From Erodium maritimum (lineage: Eukaryota > Streptophyta > Magnoliopsida > Geraniales > Geraniaceae), in assembly GCA_963921825.1 (NCBI GenBank), contig OY997590.1, positions 36,225,039 through 36,289,038 on the forward strand: 64,000 nt of DNA. Direction: 5' to 3'. The translations under genes were made by a program, and so were the position numbers. Under the pieces are notes generated by a model, which was given only the letters and a program-made list of their open reading frames with translations, ran no database searches and was not told the DNA's origin. Below are positions 21,954-33,943 of this stretch, piece after piece (positions within the stretch are counted from its first letter, which is position 1; every line of letters begins with the position of its first letter).

Positions 21954-24900
21954 TGTAATAACCACTCCCGGTCAACGCCAGTCAAACCTGCGAAAAACAG
22001 AAAAATTTAAAAATTTTGGTCAGGCACTCAATTAAACCTAAAATTGACTCCGAGGGTCATACCGGACGTAAGTTGACCCCGATATCGACCAAAGTGAGTT
22101 CCGGGTGACTCAGGGCAACTTTCTGATCAATTTGGGAAATGTTGACTTTTCGTTGGAAAAGTCAACCGAGCGACGTTTTGGTCCATTCGAGGACCGTTTT
22201 GGATCCAAAAAGCTTAGCCGCCGTCGCAGCGGTCTTAGTTGAGCCGTTCCTTGTAGCCCGCCAAGTTTCGTAATTTCTTGGAAAAAGTGCCCGTTCGGGG
22301 ACCGAAACGTCCGAATTTCGCGAATCTGGTTGGATAATATCTAGTAGATATTTTCTCAAAAAGGTGTGGGACCCACCTTGCCACTTGTCAAGCAAGTGGT
22401 GGTGTTAGGTGTGGGACAAGACAAGGAAGACTACTTTAGGTGTTAGTTTGTAATTAAATATTAGTTTGTTTTTTTTTTTAAATAAAACAAAAGGGAAAGA
22501 AGATATGGCTTACACGTCCATTTCAAAAAAGAAGAGAGAATAGGTTTTAGAGAGAGAAAGGGGTTAGAAGAAGGAGAGAAAAGAGAAGAAGAAGTTGGAG
22601 GTTTTGGTGATTCCCGACGATCAAACCGGTGGGTCGTCTCAACGATAAAAGAATCGAGCTCACATCGACATTCCCTACGGTGAGAACCTAACCGATTTTC
22701 ATTTTGGAACGTTTGAATTTTAAGGTTTGAGTTTAAACGGTTTGATTAAGGTTGGGTTTTGTTTAAGATTGGTTTAAAGATGAATGGTTGATGTTTGGGG
22801 TTCGTTAGGAACGTTTTGGGGCGAAAAGGAAATTTTCCTAATTGTGGTCGGGTGGGGCCCACATGCCCGAGTATCGGGTTTTCGTGTTCGGGTGGTTTAG
22901 GACGATCCCCAAGTAGTTAATCCACACCCGGATCGAAATTTAGAATTAAATTGTGAAAGTTGTAATTAACGGGTTTAGAAACTTTAAACGCAAATTAAAT
23001 GACTCGGAAGTCGGAAATTGATTCCGTAGAGTGCGTAGGAACCCTTGAATTATTCTAAGACCGTAGAAACAAAAACGGGAATTCTCGGAGCCCCGGAAGG
23101 ACGTTTTCCAAACCCGGGCAGATTCGCCATGTCGGGCGAATCGGGCTTTTCCGAGTCCATTATTGACAATATCGAGTAATTGGGAAGTTTGGTAGTGATC
23201 GACATTGACGGGGTTGCGTTTGGGCGTTTAATTCTTTAAATTCGGGTTTCGCCTGCTTACTTAAAAAGTGTGTTAATTGTAATGATTGTAGACCGTGTCG
23301 CCTACCGTGGAAATAGGAGGCTAAGCGGGAATTATGGAGCTTCGCCGGAGTAAGAGTATCAGGTTTGACACGCTTCAAGAGGTAGGGAAAAGTAGCCGGA
23401 TCTCGGCCCTGACTAGGGAAAGTTAACAATAGAATTGCATGTGACACCGGGGTGTCGTAGGTTAAGTAGGTTTATCGAATATTAGAAAGACATGATACGG
23501 GAACGTAGCGAATATTAGAAAAGCATGTGACACTTAGTAGTGTCGTAGGAGCAGAGAACTTATCGATGTTAGAATTACTGGAGGCATATGACCATGCCCG
23601 GAGGTTGATTGTGAACTTATCGATGTTAGGAGTACTGAGGCATATGACCATGCCCGGAGGTTGATTGTGAAACTGTTGATATGAGGACTGTTGGAGGCAT
23701 TGGTTATGCCGGAGGTTGATTGTGTATTTTGTGTCTTGGGTGGCCATGAGAGCCCATGTTTTCCTGTTGTGTCTTGGGTGGCCATGAGAGCCCGTGTTTT
23801 ACTGTTGGTGTGTCTTGAGTGGCCATGAGTGCCTGTGGGGTTGTTGAACCCGTGTCTTTACTGTTGGTGTGTCTTGGGTGGCCGTGAGTGCTCGTGGGGT
23901 TGTTGAACCCGTGTCTCTACTGTTGGTGTGTCTTGGGAGGCCGTGAGTGCCTGTGGGGTTGTTGAGCCCGTGAGTTACTGTTGGTGTGTTTTGGGAGGCC
24001 GTGAGTGCCCGTGGGGTTGTTGAGCCCGTGAGTTGTTGGTGGTTTTGAGAGGCCGTGAGTGCCCGTGGGGTTGTTGAGCCCGTGAGTTACTGTTGGTGGT
24101 TTTGAGTGGCCGTGAGTGCCCGTGGGGTTGTTGAGCCCGTGAGTTACTGTTGGTGTATCTTGGGAGGCCGTGAGTGCTTGTGGGGTTGTTGAGTTCGTGT
24201 TTTACGGTTGGTGTCTTGGGTGGCCATGAGTGCCTGTGGAGTGCTGAACTTGTGTTGTTGTTGTTTGTTGAACTTTGTTTGTGATTGTGATTGTGGTTAC
24301 CTGAGGTTGTGGGCCCGCTTCATGAAACGGGGGTCCTCGATCACACGCGTCTGCATGTTCGGACGGGGTAGGGGGCCCGCCCGTCAGTAAAGGGGTCCTG
24401 GCCGCGCGTGTGTGGTTCGGGGTTGTGAGTGTGACAGGTCGACTGCCTGGCCCGACTTTGTGTTGGGGAAGCGCGTGAGAGAGAGAGGTTACTGATACAG
24501 GTCGACCGTCTGGCCTGAGTGGTTCGGTAAAGCGCGTGATTGAGGGAGGTTACTAAGCAGCTGGTATGCGATCCTTTGCGATCTTGTTTGGTGTGCGATC
24601 CTTTGTGATCTTGGGTGTTGCGTGGTGGTCTTTGAGTCCTTGGAAGAGGTCGTGATCATTGTGTCGGGTCTACTTTACGTGTCAGAGTGTTGATTTGGTC
24701 AAGGAAGGTGACAGTGGGCGTGTGTCAGTCGGAGTACTTGGGTTGGGGATAGTGTTCCCCGGTGTTGAGTTTATTGTTGGTGTTACCGACATTGTCCGCT
24801 AATTATGCCGTAGTCAGTCTGTTATCTGTGGTGGTGAGCGAACGCTCACCCCTAGCTGCTTTTCCTACAGGTACCGGTCGCAGGTTGGACTAGGTGAGCT

Positions 24901-25122
24901 TCTAAAGCTTGAAGAGCTAGGAGCGGGATTCTGGGTTTTACTTTCGAGTGTAGTGACGGATACCTTGTTTTGCCCACTTGTTAGGACTTATTTTGAGTTG
25001 TAAATATCACTTTGATTAACTAAATGGAGATTTTAAAGTGTTTATTCAAAACAGGTTTCAATTGTTTTATGATTTTAAATGTTCGCGTCTCGAGTTCGGT
25101 TTACTGAAATTGGGGCGTGACA
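21954..25122 (+). mobile_element. 3.2-kb solo LTR, Ty3/gypsy-like
   Basis: The sequence begins TGTAATAACCAC and ends GGGGCGTGACA, with the 5-bp duplication ATGTG at 21949-21953 and 25123-25127. It contains no gag-pol, primer site or second LTR, so it is a solo LTR. The TGTAAT...GTGACA termini and great length resemble plant chromovirus (Tekay/Del type) LTRs; the lineage is inference. The orientation assigned (+) assumes those consensus termini. It contains a minisatellite at 23690-24240. Confidence 0.85.
23690..24240. repeat. GT-rich minisatellite inside the solo LTR
   Basis: About eight to nine degenerate tandem copies of a unit near 60 bp occur. Conserved words are GTGTCTTGGGTGGCCATGAG, GCCCGTGGGGTTGTTGAGCC and GTGAGTTACTGTTGGTG. 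Neighbouring units differ by small indels. A related shorter duplication (GGCATATGACCATGCCCGGA) sits just upstream at about 23580-23660. Confidence 0.8.
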
Positions 25123-26159
25123 ATGTGGAACGAGCATTCAGTGCACTCCAAGCTCGATTTCACATGATCACTTGACCGAGCCGCTTGTGGATGCCCCAGG
25201 ACATTGGCTTGGTAATGAATGCATGTGTTATCATGCACAATATGATAGTCGAGGCTGAACGTCATACCTACGACGATTACAGTGAACAAACAGATGAAGG
25301 TGGGCCAAGTCAACCAAATTTTGCACGAGGAGGCTTCGTCTCGTCTCAGGTCATAGTTGGAAACACAGCGAGGATGCAAGAGGAACATATACATTACCAG
25401 TTGAAGGACGATCTCGTCGAACACATTTGGAATACATTTGGAGACGCCTAGCTGTTTAGTCTATCGCTTCGTAGTTTAAATTTCGATCAGTCAGCTTCTA
25501 TTATCTTTTATTATGTTTTAATTTAAGTAATTTTGTTTTAAATTAATGCAATTTTTTAATTTAAATTAAGTTTTTAAAGAATTTTTTTTTTCAATTTAAT
25601 GTAATTTCAAGAATAGTTTGGTGGCTTCCCGCCGACAAAAACGCCAACCATTGCAGGTTGTTGGCTGGGATGGAAAAAACCAATATTTTAATGCTTACCG
25701 CTGGAAACTTTCTGCCAGCAGCCGGCGGTAGCATTGTGGATGCCCTTAAAAGAGAAGATGAGACCATTAAGAAAAAAGATGAGGACAAACTTATTATGAA
25801 TCTCTGTTTGTAAAATATCATAGTCTGAGAGGGATAATCTATTGAGAACCACTCTTAACATAGGAACTGTGAGAACCAATCCTAGCCACACACACCTAAG
25901 ATCCAACATTCATCATAATGCCACATCATCACCCCAATTCTGCTTAAATTCACGTCACTTTCATCCATTCTCACACAAGCAAGGGCATAATTGTAATAAC
26001 ATGGTGTCATGTGGACATGTGTCCATTTTTTTAACCAATTCAATAATTTAATATTTCCCGATTCGTTTGAACTCCGATGAACTTCAACTTGCGCCAATAT
26101 TTTTCTTTTTTCAAGGGCTTTGAATCAAGATCACTCATGAATATATTTTGAAGCACGAA

Positions 26160-26830
26160 AATAAAAATTTATATCAAGGTGATAAAAATAATGTTGAGCG
26201 TTGATAAATCTTCACTAATAAATGGTTTATATCGGAGTACCAAACTAGTGCTAAATGTTGATAAAAAAACATGTAATGAGGTGATAAGAAACAAATAATG
26301 AGGTGATAAAAATCATGTTCAATTTTTATAATAAGTGTGATACACTAGAGTTTAACGTTGATAAAAAAAACTTGTGATCGGGTGATAAAACACACGTAAT
26401 TCAATGATAAATCTAGTGTTTAGTGTTGATAAAACTGGTGTTCATAAAAAGCACGTAATGAGATGATAAAAATCATGATCAGTTTTGGAGAATGGGGTGA
26501 TAAAACCAGTGTAAAATGTTGATAAAAGCAGAGCAAAGTGTTGATAAAAATTACCAAGGTATAATTTCTTTAAAAACCAGCCCCGAAATAAAAAAAAATT
26601 TGTGCTTCAAAAAAAACATGTGATGGGGGGTGATAAAACACACGTAAATTGAATGATAAACCTAGTGTTTAGTGTTGATAAAACTAGTGTTCATAAAAAG
26701 CACGCGATGAGGTGATAAAATCATGATCAGTTTTGGAAAATGAGGTGATAAAACCAGTGTAAAGTGTTGATAAAACCAGTGTAAAAGTGTTGATAAATCC
26801 AGAGCAAAGTGTTGATAAAAACTACCCAGA
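26160..26830. repeat. GTTGATAAAA / GGTGATAAAA repeat array
   Basis: The decamer recurs roughly 25 times with variable spacers, many containing CCAGTGT or CACGTAAT. A larger unit of about 190 bp is duplicated (about 26380-26570 and 26630-26820), sharing TAGTGTTTAGTGTTGATAAA and TCATGATCAGTTTTGG. It is the interior of the foldback element. Confidence 0.7.
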
Positions 26831-26843
26831 TTTTTTAAAAAAA

Positions 26844-27226
26844 GGGATAATTCCATTTTAGTACCCTAAAACTTTCGGATTTCGTTTTTAGTACCCTAAA
26901 TGTTTTTTGTGCCACTTCAGTACCCTAAATCTTTGTTTATTCCAGTTTAGTACCCAATGCCTGATTTTCCATCAATTTTTGGATGGAAAAACGTCATGTT
27001 CCTTGCACATGACCCTATCTTTTATAATAATACCAAAACTACCCCTCGGTAGTTTAAACAAATTGAATTTTTGAAAAATAAAAATGATTTTTTATAAATA
27101 AAAAATCAGACGTTAGGTACTAAACTGGAATAAACAAAGATTTAGGGTACTGAAGTGGCACAAAAAACATTTAGGGTACTAAAAACGAAATCCGAAAGTT
27201 TTAGGGTACTAAAATGGAATTATCCC
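26844..27226. mobile_element. 383-bp MITE with near-perfect 110-bp inverted repeats
   Basis: GGGATAATTCCATTTTAGTA opens the element and the same sequence closes it in inverted orientation. The arms stay almost identical for about 110 bases. TAAAAAAA flanks both sides (26836-26843 and 27227-27234), an 8-bp duplication, though in an A-rich target this is weak evidence for superfamily. It is nested in the foldback element. The near identity of the arms suggests recent activity. Confidence 0.85.
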
Positions 27227-27580
27227 TAAAAAAAATCAACCCCGAAATAATTTTTTTTTCGTGCTTCAAAATATATTCATGACTGATCTTGATAGAAAGC
27301 CCTTATAAAAACAAAACTAATGGCGCAAGTTTGAATCCAATCGGGGTTCAAACGAAGCGGGAAAAATTAAATTAGTTAATTGGTTAAAAAAAATAATATG
27401 ATAGTTTTACTAAAAAGCCCTTACCACTTACTAAAAAATGCTGTTTTTTTGCAGTCAACAAGTCAACTATTCAATTGCATCTCATCCATCCATTCTTAAA
27501 ATGGATGATTTAGATTGGTTCTCGCGGTTCCTACGTTAAAACATGGTTCTCATCAGATTTCTCCTCCGGAGTCTGATATT

Positions 27581-28742
27581 ACATTAAAAGGTAACTCAAC
27601 TAAACACTTAAAGCCAATTGTTAAAGACCAATTAAAGTCATACTCGAACACTCTCTTCAAAATTACACTAAACATAAGCAAATGATGATCAATATATATA
27701 GAGAATCAATATTTCTCTGATAAAAATATAGAGAGAGAATCAAATGGTGGACAAACACCATAAAAATATCAACCAGAAAAAGAAAGTGCACTGTAATTAA
27801 GACATTATTAGTTGGGTGATTATGAAATGTTAATGATGAGAGACAGGTCGATAAATCATAAACATCAGATCAGGTAGCTCCATTGTCACATTCTGTTTAA
27901 CTTCTTGTATCCATGGCATGACTGATGTAATTGGTCCAATTGTGTCATTTGAGGGTCTGATAATGTAATCAATGATTGTTAAAGAACTTGTAAAAATGAA
28001 TATGTTGTCACCGCGTTATCAATGTGTAGATTACAATGAAATGAAATTAATAATAAATCTATGTAATGATTAAAGAAGAATTATATTACACAAATTGACT
28101 CACCTTATTTGCTCATTGAGTAGTATGGTGGAGTTCGCAAAATTGGAGTCAATAATTTAACTTAATCCAACAGCTTAACTGACCATAAGATTATACTTTA
28201 ATTAAATTATGGGAGTTGCTTTATTTTTCTCTTAATTTGGACAATCAAGAAAAAAGCTGAGGTTTCATCTGCTCCTCCTTGTTTGGAAAAAAAAGAAGAG
28301 TGGTGTGGGTCATGAAGCCACCATGAAGCTTCTGAAGGCAAGTACATGATCACATGACGATTCCAGCAAAAGAAAAAAACATGGTACCTGAATAGATCAC
28401 AGTAAGAAAATGAAAATTAACTGTAAAATTAAGCATAATATGTCTCAGGATACATTAAATTTGAAACCAAACAAAACTACCACAAACATATGTACAAACT
28501 ATGCTTTGAAATGGTTGGGAGCTATGTCATTCTTTAACTAACCGAAGCAAAAGAAAGCAGTTCCTAATGGAGATACATCCCACACAAGCATTTCCCAGGT
28601 CTAAGGAACATTCAGCTGAAGCTCCAAACTATGGTTTCCAGCAGCAATATAAACAGATGGATCCGTCTCCACCTTCTTTGCTGCTTCTAATTATTACTAG
28701 TAAGGTGGGGCTATTTTTCCTCGCCTGCCCCACCACACGTGA
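27581..28742. other. 3' flank of the FPP gene, no other gene
   Basis: AT-rich sequence contains only short ORFs. The last few hundred bases before 28743 should be the 3' UTR of the minus-strand FPP gene. Confidence 0.5.
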
Positions 28743-31700
28743 TTAGTAACCATTCTTTCCTTTCGATGAAAAGAATCTGCTAAATCCACGCCCGTGTTTT
28801 TCTGGTGTAGGAGCTGAGGAGGAAGACGAAGAAGTAGATTTTGTAGGCCTGTGTCTTGGCTGATGCTTAGAGCTAAGTGGCGATCTCAAGGTTGACTCCG
28901 TGTCTGATGGGCTGTAAGGGGAGTTGTAGAGATCAATGGGGCAATCAACGCTTAATCTGCGGCCACTTGCAGAGTTAGCAGTGTCTGTCTCCAACTGATC
29001 AAAGTCCAACAAATTCATGACCCTCGTAGTCTCTTCCTTGTCTTCAACAAATACATCGCCCTTTTGGCTTCTCTCGCTGTATGGAGATCCCATTTCATTG
29101 GGAGGACGCATAGCTTTCAACTGCCTGCCAAGAAGAAATATGGTTTCTTGGCATTCAGCCAACTTCTCTGCTGCAGCTGCTAGCTCGTTTTCCTGTTACG
29201 ACACAAATATTATGTTTTAGCTTTTTGATCCAAGGACCAAAACCACCTGCTGAGTACCATTACAAGAAACATTGTGTGAAATAACTGACTGGCATTTGGA
29301 TAGTGCCACCTTTTCATTTGTGATGACAATGGTCATGTGTTCCGTGTTCGGTCCTCTCTAAACTACCAGGTAAAAAAAAATAGAAGAGAACTGGGAAATC
29401 ATATTTCCTAGAATCAAATGGAAAGCTTAATGAGGGGTAAATATTTAAAAATTCAAGAAGCATCTACATATATTGCCTACTATAGAACAGGAGTTCCATC
29501 AAAAGAACATATATTGTGTCAGACTCTTATTATGTACACCACATTAAGATACCATTACTCTTGATTATGTATACCAAATTAAGATACCGTTACTTCTATC
29601 GTTCAAATTTCAACTTCTAGTCCACATATTATGATCTGCATAAGTGAATTGAAGTATTGAACCTTAAAAGATCAGTATTCCAAGTAACCTATTTTCAGGT
29701 ATATGTATATAGAGAACTGTCATCCAGTCACTCACATATTAATTGCTTTTGGGTATGCATATCTGTTATTCATAACCTGAAAAAAAAGGACTGTAGTTTT
29801 GAACTTTAGATATATACGAGATAGCACTTAGCTTCACCTTTTTGGTTTTGATGTCAACTTCAGCCGCCAAACATACAGAACAGACTGAGCAGCTCTCCTT
29901 CCTAATAGTAATAGGAAACACAGAATTAGAGAGTGAATCATATATAGATCCTCTGGAATTTCAAAAACTACATGAACTCCTCAAAACCAAAACTACCAGC
30001 TAGTTAAAAAAACAGATTTTCCTCTCTTCAAAATGTCCCTCAATAAATGTATAATCAATTGATGATGCAGACTTACAAGCCTAATGAGGTTAACTACCAG
30101 TGTTGAGTAGTAAGTCTGCATAGTCAAATTGTTTTTTATCACCTTTAACCTTCTTTGACTGAATACTCAGGCTAGACATGATTATTCATTACTTATCATG
30201 TATTTATCATAAATAAAAAAATAAAGCACGGAAACAACATTTATGTCCATTAGCACCAAATTATTTAATAGATACAAGATAAACTTGATTATAGATAAGA
30301 GAAATGCATGATAGTATTGGCACAAGAGGCAGCCGGTAACCATATAGAAAAGAAAGATGCTAACCTGTGCAATTGCTCCTGAAGATCATTGCATCTAGCC
30401 AAGGCATCCTGATGACTCCTTTTTTCCTCTTGAAGCTCATTCACCATACTTTCTGTTTTTGCTTGCAGAAAGTTTACTTCAGTTTCCAACTCATCTGCAC
30501 GCTTTTCAAGTGACCTATACGACTCAGTCATGCATTTGAGCTGTGTATCTGCCAAACTGTTTGATTTTTGAGCTGAAGCCAATTTGGATTTAACTTCTGC
30601 GAGAAGCTGCTCAGTTTCCATTAATTGGGATTTTGTCATCACCAGATTCTCGGTAGCGCTAGCAAGATCAATTGCCAAGTGATCTCTCTCTGATTTCAGT
30701 TGTTCAAATTCCTCCATTGAAGATTTAGAAGATGTGGTATTTGACTCATAGCCTGAGTCCACATGGCCATCATCAGGCATTTCTGGATCAGAAATGTGAG
30801 TATGGCAATTATGATATCTGTCTCCACATAAGTCCTTTTGAACACTCTTATTCTCAGGCAAAGCAACTTTGTCAATGCAGTCAGGACTGTTGGATCCTGT
30901 TTCAGTACTCCTATAACCCAAAACTTTAAATCTTAGTTTGCTGGCGTAAGCTAAAACATGGGACAGATCGAGAATAACATCATCCCAGCTTGCAGTGTTC
31001 TGCAATAGTTTATTGAAGGTGGCAGAGAAATTCTCAATTTTCTGGTTCAATTCATTGCCATCTGGAGATGTGCCACAGACTGACACAGCTTCCTTGCCCA
31101 GAAACAACACAAAATCATGAATTTGAGAAATTGCCACATTCATATCTTCACTCATTGCATGCTTATCTTCTGTACTCTGTATAGCATTCAGTAAGAAATC
31201 AGTCTTCTTCTCAGCACCTACACCCGAATCCTCAGGGCAAGCCTGTTGATCACATGCACCATCAGCACCATTCACTGGTTCTGGACCAGAAGTTACATAT
31301 TGATGATGGAGAGTGTCAAGTGAATCCTGCACAACACTTTTAATATTTGCCAAAATTTTCTCCATATCAGTGTCCTGAGATGCAGAATCAATTACCATAG
31401 ATATTCTGGACCTTAGTTTTGTCAGAGGTTGGTGATCCACATAAGGTCCCGGATTAACTGCTGACAGTTCCACATTAGAAGATACCTTATTGATCAAAGA
31501 ATCCATATCCAGCTGCGCTTTACCCTGAAGTTCTTTGCCTACTGTAACTTCTCCCGCATCCTCCACTTCCACATCAGATGGATTATTATTTGAAACCCCT
31601 GCAGTAGAGACAGTTCCATTTGGATCATTTGTTGAACATGCCAGCTTCTCCATCTCGAGAAAGTCATCCATAAGCTCCAAGTGGCTTTCAGACTTGTTTG

Positions 31701-33943
31701 GCTTGTCGGAGTTCTCTCTCTTAAGGGTTGAAAGCTCAGAAACAATCCCCGAACCCCAAGACTCGGTACAGCTTCTGTCATCATTATTTCCATCATCTGA
31801 CATGGAGGTCAAGCTTCGTGGATGGCTTGCATTTTGACTTAAGAAACCTTCAGTCCGGATCTGAAAATTGGATCTTTGGGTGTTAGTCTGCTGATTGTTC
31901 AGTTGGATTTCTGCTTCTAAACTTTGAAGCCTGCTGGCAGTTTGAGCACACATGTTCCTTGATGACAGCAGTTCAGTGTTGCGCTTTGCTAAAGCTTCCT
32001 TCAGCATCTTCGTTTCTTCTTCCATAGCCAATAAACGTTCTGTAAGAAACTCATTCTCTTTGTGGAACTTCTGCACATTATCAAGTGAAAAATCAGTTGT
32101 TTGGGCCATACGTGGACTGGGAGGTTTTACAGGGGACATCTTTTGTCGAGTTTCCCCATAATCACGACCCAGACTCTCAACTTCTAGCTTCATCTGGGCA
32201 AGTGCAGCAGGACCAGGCAACTTCTTACGGACAAGGCCACGCAATCTTTGACATTCAGCTTCTAGCTTAGTTATCTTTTTGACACCCTCCAAATGCTGCT
32301 TGTTGGCTACTTCTGCAGATCTCATACTCATGTTCTTTTCCTCTGTGCGAATTTCAAGCTCCTTAGAAGCGATGTGGAGCTCATATTTAAGAGAATTTAT
32401 TTCCCTTTCACAGGATTCAATATTGCTCTTCAACATCTCAATATCTGCCTCACCTTGCAATTTTTCTTCATTTACTTTGATCAGCATGTTAGAACGCTCT
32501 TGCAATGACCTTGAAAGTGCTGCATTTTCACCAGCCGACCTTAAAAGTTCCTGGTCTAGTTCCATTATCTTTGCTTCAAACTCAACCTTAAGTTTTTCCA
32601 TTTGTTTGCTTTTGGTATGAATAACATCTTGCAACTTCTGTTCATGTTCTTCTTTCAGATTTCGTATTTGTCTCATGCACTCTTTCAGGGCACCATCCAA
32701 ATGTGCTGCCCGATCTTCAGCAGTGAGCTTTGATAGTGTGACAGTTTCTAGATGATTTTTCAATGCCAGAGCTTCTGCTTCAGCCTTTTCCCAACCTGTA
32801 ATGAAGGATATCTTAATTTAAAATTCAAGACAATGATACACAATACCTCTGGCATGACATATGAACAGAAAACTGTACATTCCCGTAAAAGAAACAGGTA
32901 AAAATCACACCTGACACCGCTTCCTCAGCAACTTTAGCATGCTGTTTCACCAGGTTTTCCTTGGCAGTCACCTCAGCCTGAACTGAAGCCAATGCTGCTG
33001 TCAGCTTTTCATTTAAATCCTCTATCTCATCATCCTGAGTCTTCACTTTCTCCTCATATTTCTTCACTTGCTCTTCAAATTGCTTGACTTGTTCCTCCAA
33101 CCCAGTTAGATGTGTGTATGAATCCACAGATATCTGGACATACTTTGGCTTTTTGTAATTATCCTGCTCATATATAGGTTCAAAACCAAGAAAAATATTT
33201 AGCTGACATTAAGAGATCAAGTGGGTATGACTAAATATGCAGATTAGAGTACCATTTGGCTTTCAACAAGAATGATTGATAGGTCTACATTAGAAATGAG
33301 GATTAGAAAATAAAGAACAAGAGTTTTTTAGTATGGACTGTTAGTCCATCTGCGCAAAATAGATGAGAATGGAGTTGAGCAGAATTGATATATAACTTTA
33401 ATTGTAATATAACATCCAGTTTGAAGAAATGCCTATAACATTTTTTTCTGCAGAGCTGAAAGGGGGTGAGCTTCAGAAGTACCGTCATCATGTGGAAAAG
33501 CATAGGGTAGATAAATTGTTGGCACTAATTTTACCATCGTGCCCAACTTCCAGTGCAACAAGTAATACATGCTAAACAAGTACAAAATACTTGTATAATG
33601 AAACAAATAAGAGACTTGAATAAAGCAAGAATTTGATGAGCATGATGCGATGGATAGCTATGCTACATGGCAGAATACTAATTGATAACCAGCACACAAG
33701 AAAAAGGTAAATAGATGGATATAGATCTTGTCATAAGGGCTGATGCATATGGTTGATTACATTATTAAAACACTACGGATATACACAGAGATGTTATAAA
33801 TATACCCGATTTGCCTGAGATCCAGCTGAGGCTAAAGAAGCACCCTCAGAATCTAATATTGCAGCTGTTTTCTCAGCTGCTGCTTTCTCAGCAGCTGCCT
33901 TGTCGTGTGATTTTTTCTTCCAAGGCCAACTCCGCCGATCCAT
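28743..33943 (-). CDS. FPP: filament-like plant protein (FPP, DUF869)
   Basis: FPP proteins are long plant coiled-coil proteins; some bind the nuclear-envelope-linked MAF1 or microtubule-related partners, so a cytoskeletal or scaffold role is inferred. Coding exons on the minus strand are 33943-33806, 33163-32911, 32795-30365, 29901-29838 and 29192-28743. All introns are GT-AG and phases agree, giving 1111 aa. The protein starts MDRRSWPWKKKSHDKAAAEK, then has the FPP signature VKQHAKVAEEAVSGWEKAEA (crossing the exon 2/3 junction) and LEAECQRLRGLVRKKLPGPA. Heptad coiled coil dominates residues about 65-400 and the end of exon 3. An acidic Ser-rich linker lies between. The C-terminal part carries AEKLAECQETIFLLGRQLKA and a Ser-rich tail. 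No defect is visible. Confidence 0.95.

Larger units (their letters stand above)
21003..25451 (+). pseudogene. PIF/Harbinger transposase of E2, split by an LTR
   Basis: This belongs to the same nuclease family as E1 and looks better preserved at the N-terminus. The start MVNYLPNDLELN is followed by KRKYIPRDREAAN. After a stop, MDYFNKNLVYTEVQFRRRF and LDEYLKIG appear, then the first catalytic Asp in SLDCMH, RDLWIWHSFFGMAGSYND, and the second Asp in YYLTDNIYPSWP, ending at ACRKDV at 21953. The frame resumes after the inserted LTR at 25123 with VERAFSALQARFHMI, which holds the catalytic Glu, and CVIMHNMIVEAERH. The insertion therefore separates the two Asp residues from the Glu. There are additional stops and frameshifts. 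Confidence 0.88.
20675..25745 (+). mobile_element. PIF/Harbinger element E2 with nested Ty3/gypsy-like solo LTR
   Basis: Terminal inverted repeats are GGACATCCATAGTGG (left) and GGGCATCCACAATGC (inward from the right), close to those of E1. TTA flanks both ends (20672-20674 and 25746-25748). Without the nested LTR and its 5-bp duplication the element is about 1.9 kb and carries only a transposase remnant. No Myb-like ORF1 is visible. The left terminus is followed by GGTGGGGAG-type short repeats (about 20700-20800). Confidence 0.88.
25820..27580. mobile_element. foldback element with long inverted repeats
   Basis: The two ends are inverted copies. The left end carries TTGAGAACCACTCTTAACAT and GTGAGAACCAATC; the right end, read inward, carries ATGAGAACCATGTTTTAACG and GCGAGAACCAATC. 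Further in, both arms share TCATGAATATATTTTGAAGC and an AACTTGCGCCA block. Arm similarity runs over about 350 bases on each side, with indels. The loop holds GATAAAA repeats and a nested MITE. No protein is encoded. The exact ends and duplication could not be fixed; both edges share AATATCA. The superfamily is uncertain. Confidence 0.6.

Noticed and set aside
30289-30364. Extension of the large FPP exon to a stop at 30289.
   Set aside because: A GT donor at 30364 with in-phase downstream exons (29901-29838, 29192-28743) restores the conserved FPP C-terminus, so the extension is intron.
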